From: Microbacterium sp. W4I20 | GTDB lineage: Bacteria > Actinomycetota > Actinomycetes > Actinomycetales > Microbacteriaceae | Direction: 5' to 3' | Assembly: GCF_030816505.1 (NCBI RefSeq) | Contig: NZ_JAUSYB010000001.1 | Coordinates: forward strand, 3,100,001 to 3,164,000 | DNA: 64,000 nt | Part shown: positions 21,597 through 30,372 of the stretch, piece by piece | How positions within the stretch are numbered: position 1 is the stretch's first letter | Layout: every line of letters begins with the position of its first letter | Made by a program: the position numbers and the translations under genes | The notes under the pieces: model-generated | The model's input: only the letters and a program-made list of their open reading frames with translations | Told to the model about the DNA's origin: nothing | The model's database searches: none

Positions 21597-21633
21597 CTTC
21601 CACACTACGGAATTCCACCTCCGAGATTCGGAA
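21592..21633 (+). promoter_or_regulatory. Promoter and paired IclR-type boxes before the 8-oxoguanine deaminase gene
   Basis: A -10-like TATAAC (21592-21597) overlaps the clpB stop. The near-perfect palindrome TTCCACACTACGGAA (21598-21612) follows at once, and CTCCGAGATTCGGAA (21619-21633) starts 21 bases after it. No good -35 is visible. A second promoter-like TTGACC lies at 21640-21645. If the first promoter is used, the leader before the gene is about 170 bases. Confidence 0.65.
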
Positions 21634-21747
21634 AAATCCTTGACCGGGCTCTCGCGCCCGTGATACATCTGGAGAGTTCCGACGGAGGAGCACCTGGATC
21701 AGCAGACAGGGAAAAACTGAGCTGACCCCCTGTGGGGTCGGCCGCTC

Positions 21748-21771
21748 GACTCCACTCATACGGATGGAGTC
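21748..21771 (+). promoter_or_regulatory. Leader hairpin that pairs with the ribosome binding site
   Basis: GACTCCA (21748-21754) can pair with TGGAGTC (21765-21771), which contains the GGAG ribosome site of the following gene, 7 bases before its ATG. A second small hairpin, GACCCC-CTGT-GGGGTC, lies just upstream near 21723-21738. This suggests translational control, but no known riboswitch class is recognised. Confidence 0.45.
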
Positions 21772-21776
21772 TCCTC

Positions 21777-23144
21777 ATGTCTCAGCAGACCGGCAGCGTG
21801 TGGATCAAGAACCCGCTCGGCATCTTCACCGGCACGGATGCCGACGACTCGGGCGGGATCGTCGTCGAAGGCTCCCGCGTCCGCGAGGTCATCCCCGCGG
21901 GCGGGACGCCCTCGGCTCCCGTCGACGAGGTGCTCGACGCCTCGCGTCACGTCGTGATCCCGGGTCTCATCAACACGCACCACCACTTCTACCAGACGCT
22001 CACCCGTGCCTGGCGGCCCGTCGTCAGCGCCGAGCTGTTCCCGTGGCTCAAGGGACTGTACGGGGTATGGGCCGGGCTCACGCCGCGCGATCTCGAGCTG
22101 GCGACGACCGCGGCGCTCGCCGAGCTGCTGCTCTCGGGCTGCACCACCGCGGCCGACCACCACTACCTCTTCCCGAACGGGCTCGAAGACGGCATCGACG
22201 TGCAGGTCGACGTCGTGAAGAAGCTCGGGATGCGGGCGACGCTGACCCGCGGCTCGATGTCGCTCGGCGAGGAGGACGGCGGTCTTCCCCCTCAGTCGAC
22301 GGTGCAGGATGCCGACACGATCCTCGCCGACAGCGAGCGGCTCATCGGGGCGTATCACGAGCGCGGCGACGGCGCCTTCGTGCAGATCGGGCTCGCGCCG
22401 TGCTCGCCGTTCTCGGTCACGACCGGCGTCATGCGCGACACCGCCGCCCTCGCCGAGCGCCTCGACGTGAGACTGCACACCCATCTCGCCGAGACCCTCG
22501 ACGAGGAGGACTTCTGCCGCGAGATGTTCGGCCTGCGCACGGTCGACTACCTCGAGAGCGTCGGCTGGCTGTCGGACCGCACCTGGCTCGCGCACGGCAT
22601 CCACTTCGACGACGCCGAGATCACCCGGCTGGGAGCCGCCGGCACCGCCGTCTCGCACTGCGCGACCTCGAACATGCGCCTCGCCTCCGGCATCGCCCGC
22701 GCCATCGAACTCGAGGATGCCGGCGCCCCCGTCGGGCTCGGCGTCGACGGCTCGGCATCCAATGATGGCTCGAACATGATCCAGGAGGTCCGCCAGGCGC
22801 TCTACCTGCAGCGCCTGCGCTACGGCGCCGCAGCCGTCACCCCGGAGCGCGCCCTGGGCTGGGCGACGGCCGGATCAGCGAGAGCACTCGGCCGTGCCGA
22901 CGTCGGCACCCTCGCCCCGGGAAAGCAGGCGGACCTGGCCATGTTCACCCTCGACGAGCTGCGCTTCTCCGGAAGCCACGACCCGGTCGCGGCGCTGCTG
23001 CTCTGCGGCGCCGAGCGCGCCGACCGCGTCATGGTCGGCGGACGTTGGCGCGTACTCGACGGACAGATCGTGGGACTCGACGTCCCCCAGCTCATCGCCC
23101 ACCACAGCGAGGCGGCCCGAAGCCTCCTCGCCCGACACTCCTGA
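21777..23144 (+). CDS. 8-oxoguanine deaminase-type amidohydrolase
   Basis: This 455-residue amidohydrolase has the zinc ligands in NTHHHFYQ near residue 65, HTHLAET near 237, AHGIHFDD near 268 and GLGVDGSASND near 320. The extended segment RAWRPVVSAELFPWLKGLY and ADHHYLFPNGLEDGI resemble characterised bacterial 8-oxoguanine deaminases. Those convert 8-oxoguanine to urate, which links directly to uricase in this region. ATG21777 is chosen for its GGAG site; the frame is open further upstream. The same fold includes guanine deaminase and chlorohydrolases, so the exact substrate is an inference. Confidence 0.85.
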   Translation: MSQQTGSVWIKNPLGIFTGTDADDSGGIVVEGSRVREVIPAGGTPSAPVDEVLDASRHVVIPGLINTHHHFYQTLTRAWRPVVSAELFPWLKGLYGVWAGLTPRDLELATTAALAELLLSGCTTAADHHYLFPNGLEDGIDVQVDVVKKLGMRATLTRGSMSLGEEDGGLPPQSTVQDADTILADSERLIGAYHERGDGAFVQIGLAPCSPFSVTTGVMRDTAALAERLDVRLHTHLAETLDEEDFCREMFGLRTVDYLESVGWLSDRTWLAHGIHFDDAEITRLGAAGTAVSHCATSNMRLASGIARAIELEDAGAPVGLGVDGSASNDGSNMIQEVRQALYLQRLRYGAAAVTPERALGWATAGSARALGRADVGTLAPGKQADLAMFTLDELRFSGSHDPVAALLLCGAERADRVMVGGRWRVLDGQIVGLDVPQLIAHHSEAARSLLARHS

Positions 23145-23205
23145 GACACCACAGCCCCGAACCGCAGCATCCCCGAATCCCCGTATAACCGACGAAGAGG
23201 TCGAC

Positions 23206-24669
23206 ATGAACAAGACGAAGACGGTCGCGACGCGACCCGAAGACGAGCGGATGCCGCTCGGCAGCACGATCGCGTACGGCATCCAGCATGTGCTCACGAT
23301 GTACGGCGGCATCATCGCCCCTCCGCTCATCATCGGCTCGATGGCCGGGCTGAGCGGCGCCGAGGTCGGGGTGCTGATCACCGCCTGCCTGTTCATGGGC
23401 GGCCTCGCCACCATCCTGCAGACGGTCGGCATCCCGTTCTTCGGGTCTCAGCTGCCGCTCGTGCAGGGCGTCTCGTTCGCCGGTGTCGCGACGATGGGCG
23501 CGATCGTGACGAGCGGCGGCGGTCTGCCTGCGGTGTTCGGCGCGGTCATCGTCGCCTCGATCATCGGTCTGCTGATAGCCCCGGTGTTCGCCACGATCAT
23601 CCGGTTCTTCCCGCCGGTCGTGACCGGAGTGGTCATCACGATCATCGGCCTCACCCTGCTGCCGGTGGCCGCGGGCTGGGCGATGGGCGGCAACAGTCAG
23701 GCCGACGACTTCGGAGACCCGCAGAACCTGCTGCTCGCGGCGATCACCTTCGTCATCGTGCTGGTGCTCAGCAAGGTGCGGATCGGCGCGATCTCCCGCC
23801 TCGCCATCCTGCTCGCCATCGTGCTCGGCACGATCCTCGCGGCCATCCTCGGCCGCGTCGACTTCGCCGCCGTCGGCGACGGGCCCATCTTCGCCCTCCC
23901 GAGCGTGTTCGGCTTCGGGATGCCCACGTTCGAGATCGCCGGCATCATCTCGATGTTCATCGTGATCCTGGTGACTCTCACCGAGACCACGGCAGACATC
24001 CTGGCCGTCGGTGAGATCGTCGGCACCAAGGTCGACTCGAAGCGGATCGCCGCGGGACTCCGTGCCGACATGCTGTCGAGCGCGGTCTCGCCCGTCTTCG
24101 GCTCGTTCACGCAGTCGGCCTTCGCGCAGAACGTCGGCCTCGTCGCGATCACCGGCGTCAAGAGCCGATTCGTGGTGACCGCGGGCGGTGCCGTGCTCGT
24201 CATTCTCGGACTGCTGCCCGTGCTCGGACGGGTCGTCGCCGCGGTGCCGACGCCGGTGCTGGGCGGCGCGGGCATCGTGCTGTTCGGCAGCGTCGCGGCC
24301 AGTGGCATCCGCACCCTCGCGAAGGTCGACTACCGCGGCAACATGAACCTCGTCATCGTGGCGTCGTCGATCGGCATCGGCATGCTGCCGATCGCGGCGC
24401 CCACGATCTACGACCAGATGCCCGCCTGGTTCATCACGATCTTCCACTCCGGCATCAGCTCGGCGGCGGTCGCGGCCATCCTGCTCAACCTGCTGTTCAA
24501 CCACCTGGGCAAGCCCTCCGGCAAGGATGCTTCGGTGCTCGCCGCCGCTCCGACCCGCAGCATCCCGATCGCCTACCTCGACGCCTTCGAAGACGGCGAC
24601 TCGATCATCGACGGCAAGATCGTCGATCGTGACGGCAAAGAGGTCGAGGTCGAGCGCCCCGACCACTGA
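23206..24669 (+). CDS. NCS2 family purine permease (second copy)
   Basis: This 487-residue polytopic symporter is highly similar to the NCS2 protein at 1159-2592. Both share VLTMYGGIIAPPLIIG, ETTADI and QSAFAQNVGLVA. It differs by a more hydrophilic C-terminus of about 25 residues rich in Asp and Glu. A start at ATG23206, preceded by GAAGAGG, gives the usual N-terminus. It lies 61 bases after the 8-oxoguanine deaminase gene in the same direction, so uptake of a purine such as 8-oxoguanine, xanthine or urate is likely. Duplication within the cluster probably produced the pair. Confidence 0.9.
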   Translation: MNKTKTVATRPEDERMPLGSTIAYGIQHVLTMYGGIIAPPLIIGSMAGLSGAEVGVLITACLFMGGLATILQTVGIPFFGSQLPLVQGVSFAGVATMGAIVTSGGGLPAVFGAVIVASIIGLLIAPVFATIIRFFPPVVTGVVITIIGLTLLPVAAGWAMGGNSQADDFGDPQNLLLAAITFVIVLVLSKVRIGAISRLAILLAIVLGTILAAILGRVDFAAVGDGPIFALPSVFGFGMPTFEIAGIISMFIVILVTLTETTADILAVGEIVGTKVDSKRIAAGLRADMLSSAVSPVFGSFTQSAFAQNVGLVAITGVKSRFVVTAGGAVLVILGLLPVLGRVVAAVPTPVLGGAGIVLFGSVAASGIRTLAKVDYRGNMNLVIVASSIGIGMLPIAAPTIYDQMPAWFITIFHSGISSAAVAAILLNLLFNHLGKPSGKDASVLAAAPTRSIPIAYLDAFEDGDSIIDGKIVDRDGKEVEVERPDH

Positions 24670-24673
24670 GCCG

Positions 24674-26182
24674 CTAACTCGGGCGGGTGCCGCGACCGAC
24701 GATCGTGTCGGCCGCGAGCTCCTGCCCGATGATCGAGTGCCGCCGTGAATAGGCGAAGTAGATCACCAGGCCGAGCGCCAGCCAGACCGCGAACCGGACC
24801 CACGTCTCGGAGCTGAGGTTCAGCATCAGCCAGAAGCAGGCGATCGCCGAGATCCACGGCAGCCACGGCGAGAACGGCACCGTGAAGGGACGCTCGAGGT
24901 CGGGCCGGCTCTTGCGCAGGATCGGCACCCCGGTGCTGACGAGCACGAACGCCGAGAGCGTGCCGATGTTGATCATGTCGCCCAGCACCTGCACGTCGGT
25001 GAACCCGGCGATGATCGCGATGACGACACCGACGATGAGCTGGATGCGGATCGGGGTGCCGCGCTTGGCATCCGTCACGCTCAGGGCACGGGGGAGCAGG
25101 CCGTCACGACTCATCGCGAAGACGACGCGGGCGAGGCCCATCAGCAGCACCATCACGACCGTGGTGAGTCCGACGAGGCTGCCGATCGCGATGACCTGGG
25201 CGGCCCAGGTCGCCCCGACGAGTTCGAAGGCGCTCGCGAGCGACGGTTCCTCGAGCTTCGCGAGCTCGGTGTACGACACCATCCCGGTGATGACGACGGC
25301 GACCAGCACGTAGAGCACGGTCACGATGATGAGTCCGAGGATGATGCCGCGGGGCACCGTGCGCTTCGGGTCCTTCGTCTCCTCGGCGCTCGTGGCGACG
25401 ACGTCGAAGCCGATGAACGCGAAGAACACGAGCGCCGCACCGCTGAGGATGCCGAAGACGCCGTACACCGTCGGGTCGGCTCCGGTCATCAGCGAGAACA
25501 GGGACTGGGTCCAGGCGCTCTCGGACGCCGCCCCGGCCTCCTCCGGCGGAACGAACGGGGTGTAGTTGGCGCCGTTGATGAAGAAGAGCCCGACGACGAT
25601 GACGAACAGCACGATGGCGACCTTGATCACGGTGAAGACGCTGTTCACCCGGCTCGACAGCTGGGTGCCGAGCGCGAGCAGCGTGGTGAAGATCGCCACG
25701 ATGACGACCGGACCCCAGTCGAACGACAGCGGACCGATCGCGATCGTCATGGGGATGTCGAGGTCGAACAGGGATACGGCGTCGCCGAGGTAGACACCCC
25801 AGTACTTCGCGATCACGGCCGACGCCATCAGCATCTCGAGGATCAGGTCCCAGCCGATGATCCAGGCGAGGAATTCGCCGAGCGTCGAGTACGTGAACGT
25901 GTAGGCGGAGCCGGCGACCGGGATCGACGAGGCGAACTCGGCGTAGCAGAGGATGGCGAGACCGCAGACGGCGGCAGCGATGATGAACGAGATGATCACC
26001 GCGGGGCCGGCGTGGCGCGCGGACGCCTCGGCTCCGACCGAGAAGATGCCGGCGCCGACGGCGACGGCGACTCCCATCACGGCCAGATCCCAGACGCCGA
26101 GCGATCGCTTCAGCGAGCGTTTCTCGTCGTGCGTCTCGGCCATCGACTGCTCGACGGACTTGATCCTTCGCTGAATCGCCAT
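24674..26182 (-). CDS. APC family amino acid permease (cationic amino acid transporter type)
   Basis: This 502-residue protein has about 13-14 membrane segments and the CAT-like opening LGVWDLAVMGVAVAVGAGIFSVG. FFAFIGFDVVATSAEETKDPKRTVPRGI, split over residues near 250-278, is the APC signature. TAGAAT lies 7 bases before ATG26182, so the message is probably leaderless. It converges with the NCS2 gene with only 4 bases between stops. The substrate is not evident; relatives import basic or branched amino acids. Confidence 0.88.
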   Translation of the reverse strand: MAIQRRIKSVEQSMAETHDEKRSLKRSLGVWDLAVMGVAVAVGAGIFSVGAEASARHAGPAVIISFIIAAAVCGLAILCYAEFASSIPVAGSAYTFTYSTLGEFLAWIIGWDLILEMLMASAVIAKYWGVYLGDAVSLFDLDIPMTIAIGPLSFDWGPVVIVAIFTTLLALGTQLSSRVNSVFTVIKVAIVLFVIVVGLFFINGANYTPFVPPEEAGAASESAWTQSLFSLMTGADPTVYGVFGILSGAALVFFAFIGFDVVATSAEETKDPKRTVPRGIILGLIIVTVLYVLVAVVITGMVSYTELAKLEEPSLASAFELVGATWAAQVIAIGSLVGLTTVVMVLLMGLARVVFAMSRDGLLPRALSVTDAKRGTPIRIQLIVGVVIAIIAGFTDVQVLGDMINIGTLSAFVLVSTGVPILRKSRPDLERPFTVPFSPWLPWISAIACFWLMLNLSSETWVRFAVWLALGLVIYFAYSRRHSIIGQELAADTIVGRGTRPS

Positions 26183-26212
26183 GCGGACGATTCTAGAAGG
26201 ACGGCTGTCTCG

Positions 26213-27142
26213 CTACAGCACCGACTTCGGCAGGCGGTGCAGGGTCACCGCCCCGACGGCGGCGAACGGATGCAGGGGGTCGGGCTCGCCCGATCCGGTC
26301 GGTCCGCCGAGCTTGGAGTCGACGAGCGCGCTCATCACGGCGAACGCGTCCATCGAGCTCCAGCCCCGGTCGGTCACGAGGAAGTCGTAGGCGTCCTCGT
26401 AGCCGCGGGTGATGCTTTCCTGCACCGGATCGCCGAGCCCGACGAACACCCACTCATCCGGTGTCTCGATGCGGGGCGCGCGCAGGGCCAGACCCGGGAC
26501 GATGTCGATGCTGACCACCGCGATGCCCTCCGCCTCGATCGCGACGAACGACGATTCGCCCTCGCTCATGATGGCGTGGATGTCGCCGATCGACAGCAGC
26601 GCTCCCTCGACCTCGACCGGAAGGTAGACGATCGAGCCGGGCGCGGCCTCGGTGACGTCCATGTTGCCGCCGAGCGCCGTCGTCGGCATCACGGTCGAGT
26701 GCACGCCCGCGGCCGGCGCCGTCCCGATGCATCCGATCATCGGCCGGGGAGCGACCACGTGCCGGTCGGTGAGGTGCACGCCGGCCTCGTCGATCGGGAT
26801 GCGTCTCGAGACGACCGCGTCGCCCATCCGGTGGCGCAGCGCGCCGATGCCGGGCAGGCTCTGCGACCAGCCGCAGTCCTTCAGGCGGATCTCATGGATC
26901 GTCACCGCGATCGTGTCGCCGGGCTTCGCGCCCTCGACCCACACCGGACCGGTGACGGGGTTGATCGGTGCGGAGAGCGCGGCCATGTCGCCGTGCTCGT
27001 GCAGCTCGCGGTAGACCGCGTCATCGGTCTCGAAGCCGATGCGCTCGCCGGTACCGGGCCGGATCCGCAGCACCGGCTCGACATCGGCGCGGAACCCGGG
27101 GCGACCGAGGTCCTTGCCGAGGAAGTGATCGATCCCGGTCAT
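26213..27142 (-). CDS. Acetamidase/formamidase family protein
   Basis: This 309-residue protein matches the FmdA/AmdA family, whose members hydrolyse formamide or acetamide to ammonia and the acid. Typical stretches are INPVTGPVWVEGAKPGDTI, split near residues 60-78, MIGCIGTAPAAG, TALGGNMD and IGDIHAIMSEGE. It is about 100 residues shorter than the classical fungal and Methylophilus enzymes, as is common for bacterial paralogues. Its start overlaps the upstream permease stop as ATGA, so the two are co-translated. The amide imported by that permease is a plausible substrate. Confidence 0.88.
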   Translation of the reverse strand: MTGIDHFLGKDLGRPGFRADVEPVLRIRPGTGERIGFETDDAVYRELHEHGDMAALSAPINPVTGPVWVEGAKPGDTIAVTIHEIRLKDCGWSQSLPGIGALRHRMGDAVVSRRIPIDEAGVHLTDRHVVAPRPMIGCIGTAPAAGVHSTVMPTTALGGNMDVTEAAPGSIVYLPVEVEGALLSIGDIHAIMSEGESSFVAIEAEGIAVVSIDIVPGLALRAPRIETPDEWVFVGLGDPVQESITRGYEDAYDFLVTDRGWSSMDAFAVMSALVDSKLGGPTGSGEPDPLHPFAAVGAVTLHRLPKSVL

Positions 27143-28545
27143 TCCGGCTTCCTCTCGCCCGTCGCCGCGTGCTCCGACAGCAGCTCGGGGTTCGCGCCGT
27201 TGCGGATGCGGAAGATGACGAACACGATGACCCCGAGTGCGAGCCAGATGACGCCGCCGATCTTCGCCTCGGCCGAGGCGTTGAACAGGACGTAGCCGAT
27301 GATGAGGAAACCGCACAGCGGCACGACCAGGTGCAGCAGCCAGTTCGTCGAGCGCTTGCGGACGATGTAGTGCCAGAAGACGGCGATGTGCAGCAGCAGG
27401 AAGCCGAACAGTGCGCCGAAGTTCACCAGCGAGGAGATGACTCCGATCTGCCCCACGAAGAACAGCACGAGCACGACGCTCAGCGCGCTGACGACGAGGA
27501 TCGCGTACACGGGCACCTGGCGAGAATTGATCTTCGAGAAGAACGCCGGCAGCTGTCGGTCGCGGCTCATCGAGTACAGCAGGCGGGAGGTGGCTGCCTG
27601 CGCGGCGATCGCGTTCGCGATGCCGACGGCGACGACGTTGACGGCCAGGAACGCGGTGGCCCATCCGCTGCCGGCCGCCTGCGCGACGATCGAGAAGAAC
27701 GCGTTGTTGACCTCGTCGTCGTCGAAGGAGATCGTTCCGGCGGCGAGCGCGCTGGCGAGCCAGGTCTGCAGGATGAACAGCGTCGCGACGATGAACAGCG
27801 CGATGATCATGGCGCGGCCGGCCGGGTTCTTCTTGCCGGTGGTCTCCTCCGACAGGGTGGAGATGCCGTCGAAGCCGAGGAAGCTCAGCACCGCGATCGA
27901 CAGGGCGGCGGCGATCAGCGGCGGGTCGACCTTCGCGGGATCCCAGAGCTGCGCCAGCGAGAACGACGACCCCTCGATGGTCTGACCCGTGAGTGCGGAG
28001 ATCGCGATGATCACGAAGATCGCGACGAAGACGAGCTCGATGGCGAGGAAGATGCGGTTCGCGACCGTGATCGAGCCGATGCCGAGCACGTTGATGACGG
28101 TGTTGATCGCGACGCACAGGATGGCCCAGAGCCATTCCGGCGAGTCGGGGAAGATGCCCCGCATCGAGGATGCCGCGAACACGTAGAGCAGCGTCGGCAC
28201 CAGCAGGTAGTCCAGCAGGATCGCCCAGCCCGCGAAGAACCCGGCGATCGGGTGGGTCCCGCGCCCCACGTAGGAGAAGACGGAACCGGCGAGGGGGAAC
28301 GACTTCGCCATCTGGGCGTACCCGAGCGCGGTGAAGATCATCGCGACGAGTCCGACCAGGTAGACGAGCGGAACCATGCCCTTCGACTCGTTGAACACGA
28401 CGCCGAAGATCGCCCACGGTGCGATCGGCACCATGAACACCAGGCCGTACACGACGAGGTCGAAGGTCGAGACGGAGCGCTTGAGCTCCTGCTTGTAGCC
28501 GAAGGACTCCAGGCGGGGCTGGCCCTCGGAGGCAGTGGTGGTCAT
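27139..28545 (-). CDS. APC superfamily amino acid permease
   Basis: This 468-residue protein has about 12 membrane segments. It opens with a polar 25-residue stretch, then TFDLVVYGLVFMVPIAPWAIFG. FLGFDGISTLSEETTG near residue 218 is the APC family loop. It is translationally coupled to the acetamidase/formamidase gene. It differs clearly from the APC protein at 24674-26182. Coupling with an amidase hints at an amino-acid amide or other amide as cargo, but this is inference. Confidence 0.88.
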   Translation of the reverse strand: MTTTASEGQPRLESFGYKQELKRSVSTFDLVVYGLVFMVPIAPWAIFGVVFNESKGMVPLVYLVGLVAMIFTALGYAQMAKSFPLAGSVFSYVGRGTHPIAGFFAGWAILLDYLLVPTLLYVFAASSMRGIFPDSPEWLWAILCVAINTVINVLGIGSITVANRIFLAIELVFVAIFVIIAISALTGQTIEGSSFSLAQLWDPAKVDPPLIAAALSIAVLSFLGFDGISTLSEETTGKKNPAGRAMIIALFIVATLFILQTWLASALAAGTISFDDDEVNNAFFSIVAQAAGSGWATAFLAVNVVAVGIANAIAAQAATSRLLYSMSRDRQLPAFFSKINSRQVPVYAILVVSALSVVLVLFFVGQIGVISSLVNFGALFGFLLLHIAVFWHYIVRKRSTNWLLHLVVPLCGFLIIGYVLFNASAEAKIGGVIWLALGVIVFVIFRIRNGANPELLSEHAATGERKPE

Positions 28546-28561
28546 GGTTCTCCTGGTTTCG

Positions 28562-28625
28562 GGTTCAGGGATGCGGAGGTTCGGGAATGCGGATGCTCAG
28601 GGATGCTGCGGTTCAGGGATGCTGC
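28562..28625 (+). repeat. Four 16-base imperfect tandem repeats
   Basis: Units at 28562, 28578, 28594 and 28610 read like GGTTCAGGGATGCGGA or GGTTCAGGGATGCTGC with one to four differences. The last unit runs over the stop codon of the alpha/beta hydrolase gene and encodes its end. The array lies between the hydrolase and the permease and has no visible gene. Confidence 0.8.
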
Positions 28626-29506
28626 GCGAGGAAGTCGGCGATGACGCTCCGGAACTCCTCCGGCTGTTCCAGGTGCACGCAGTGGCTGGCGCCCGGGAAG
28701 ACGTGTGCGGTCGCGCCGGGGATGAGGTCCACGAACGGGCGCCAGGTCGCCGGCGTGGCCTCGTCGTACTCGCCGGCGACGACCAGCGTGGGGACTCTCG
28801 TCGCGGGCAGGCGGTCGATGACCGACCAGTCGCGGAGAGTACCGATCACGTGGAACTCGTTCGGCCCGTTCATCGTGTGATAGACCGTCGGGTCGGCGAG
28901 CATCTGCGCCTCGCTGTCGACGAAGTCCTGTGGCGTCGGCACGGTGCGGCAGACGTGCCGCTCGTAGAAGAGCCGGGTGGCGTCCAGGTAGTCGGGGTGG
29001 TCGAGGGTTCCGGCGGCCTCGTGTTCCGCGAGGTCGTCGCGCGCGGCATCCGGCAGCGCATCGCGCAGTTTCGCGGCCTCGCCCACCCAGAGCGGCATCG
29101 ACGCGGGGGAGTTGCAGATCATCAGGCCGCGCAGGCCCTCGGGCTGCCGGACCGCGATCTCGGCGCCGAGCATGCCGCCCCAGGACTGCCCGAGCACGTG
29201 GTACTCGTCGATGCCCAGGTGCGTGCGCAGGGAGTGGAACTCCTCGACGAAGTACGCGGGGGTCCAGCGCTCGACGGGCGCATCGGGGTGGTGCGAGCTG
29301 CGGCCGCAGCCGATCTGGTCGTAGTGGATGATCGTGCGGCCGGTCAGGTCGGCGAGCGCGGCGAGATTCTGCACGTAGTCGTGCGCCATGCCGGGGCCGC
29401 CGTGCAGCACGAAGAGCGGCGCGAGGTCGCGCGGGCGATCGGGCTCGGATCGCCGGTACCAGGTGAAGCCGTCATCGAACGGTGCGGTGGACTCATGGAC
29501 GTGCAT
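28613..29506 (-). CDS. Alpha/beta hydrolase, proline iminopeptidase-like
   Basis: This 297-residue protein has the oxyanion motif HGGPGMAHDY near residue 35 and the nucleophile elbow GQSWGGM near 107. The acid Asp lies in VAGEYDEAT and the catalytic His in GASHCVH. Family members release N-terminal proline or act as related amino-acid amidases. I chose ATG29506 because MHVHES resembles other family starts. An upstream in-frame ATG at 29545 lies inside a palindrome that looks like an operator. The gene is divergent from a GntR regulator. Confidence 0.82.
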   Translation of the reverse strand: MHVHESTAPFDDGFTWYRRSEPDRPRDLAPLFVLHGGPGMAHDYVQNLAALADLTGRTIIHYDQIGCGRSSHHPDAPVERWTPAYFVEEFHSLRTHLGIDEYHVLGQSWGGMLGAEIAVRQPEGLRGLMICNSPASMPLWVGEAAKLRDALPDAARDDLAEHEAAGTLDHPDYLDATRLFYERHVCRTVPTPQDFVDSEAQMLADPTVYHTMNGPNEFHVIGTLRDWSVIDRLPATRVPTLVVAGEYDEATPATWRPFVDLIPGATAHVFPGASHCVHLEQPEEFRSVIADFLAQHP

Positions 29507-29524
29507 GAGGACATGGTGACGGGT

Positions 29525-29547
29525 AAATGGTCCGGTGTAAACCATTT
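29525..29547 (+). promoter_or_regulatory. Candidate GntR operator between divergent genes
   Basis: AAATGGT (29525-29531) and ACCATTT (29541-29547) form a perfect inverted repeat with a 9-base spacer. It lies between the alpha/beta hydrolase and the GntR regulator. GGT/ACC arms are common in FadR-type GntR operators. Assignment to the neighbouring regulator is by position. Confidence 0.5.
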
Positions 29548-29584
29548 TCTCGTTACGTTACGCGAGGTGGAAGACTGAGAGGCG

Positions 29585-30305
29585 ATGGCCGAGACCGACG
29601 ACACCCTCATCGACCGCACGACGGACCGGCTGGTCACCGCCGTGGCGATCGGCGAATTCCTGCCCGGCACGCGCCTGCCGGCCGAGCGGGATCTCGCCCG
29701 TTCCCTCGGGGTCGGCCGCACCACCGCGCGCGCCGCGCTCGAACGTCTGGTGAGTCGCGGCATCCTCGAGAAGCAGCGCGGTCGCGCCGGCGGATCGTTC
29801 GTGAAGGAGGAGTGGCCGACGTCCGAGGTGGCCGCCGTCGCCCGCTGGCTCGAGGAGCAGTGGCCGCAGCTGGTCGATGCGGCGATCGCGGGCACGCAGC
29901 TGCACGGCGCGGTCGCCCGACTCGCGGCTGTCAATCGCACCGACGACGACGTCGAGCGCCTCGAGACCTGCCTCGACGACTTCCGTCAGGCGGAGAGCGG
30001 TGCCCGCCCGCCAGCATGCCGACAGCATCCTGCACCTGGCGATCATCGAAGCCGCGCACAACGACACCCTGTCGGCGATCGTGCTGGAGCACGAGCGCCG
30101 GTTCACGATCATCGCCCCCGCCCACCCCTGGGGCGACGCGGCGAGCCGCCCGGCGATGGAGGAGCGCGCCGCCCGTGAGCACGCCGAACTCGTCGCCGCG
30201 ATCTCCGAGGGGCGCGTCGACGACGCCGGCCGCATCGCGCAGCACCACGTCGAGATCGACCTGGAACTGCTCGAGGCCGTGCGGCGGCGGGCGCTCAGGC
30301 GCTGA
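29585..30305 (+). pseudogene. FadR-type GntR family regulator, frameshifted
   Basis: Read through, it encodes about 240 residues: an N-terminal winged helix (LVTAVAIGEFLPGTRLPAERDLA split at residues 15-37, then LGVGRTTARAALERL) and an all-helical FCD ligand domain. The C-terminal half shows the FCD metal-site pattern with HADSILHLAIIEAA and REHAELVAAI. The frame shifts by +1 near 30001-30012, at GCCCGCCCGCC. Both halves keep family features, so one surplus base is likely. It probably controls the divergent hydrolase and perhaps the permease-amidase genes. FCD regulators usually sense small organic or amino acids. Confidence 0.78.
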
Positions 30306-30372
30306 GGATGTCGCGAGCCGATCTCCTCCGCTGTGCCGTCGCGGCGGCGGCGCCGCTCAGGCGCTGAGGATG
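30292..30372 (+). repeat. Direct repeat at the convergent gene ends
   Basis: CGCTCAGGCGCTGAGGATG occurs at 30292-30310 and again at 30354-30372, each after a GGCGGCGG run. The first copy ends the gntR gene and the second ends the opposing nitroreductase gene. A short duplication is the simplest explanation. Confidence 0.75.

Noticed and set aside
21661..21776. A guanidine-II (mini-ykkC) riboswitch in the 8-oxoguanine deaminase leader
   Set aside because: Only one hairpin can show an ACGG-like loop and the second hairpin has a CTGT loop. The downstream gene is not a guanidine exporter. I keep only the hairpin that masks the ribosome site.
29507..29545. ATG29545 as the start of the alpha/beta hydrolase
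   Set aside because: It lies inside the AAATGGT-N9-ACCATTT palindrome and adds 13 residues that do not resemble family N-termini.
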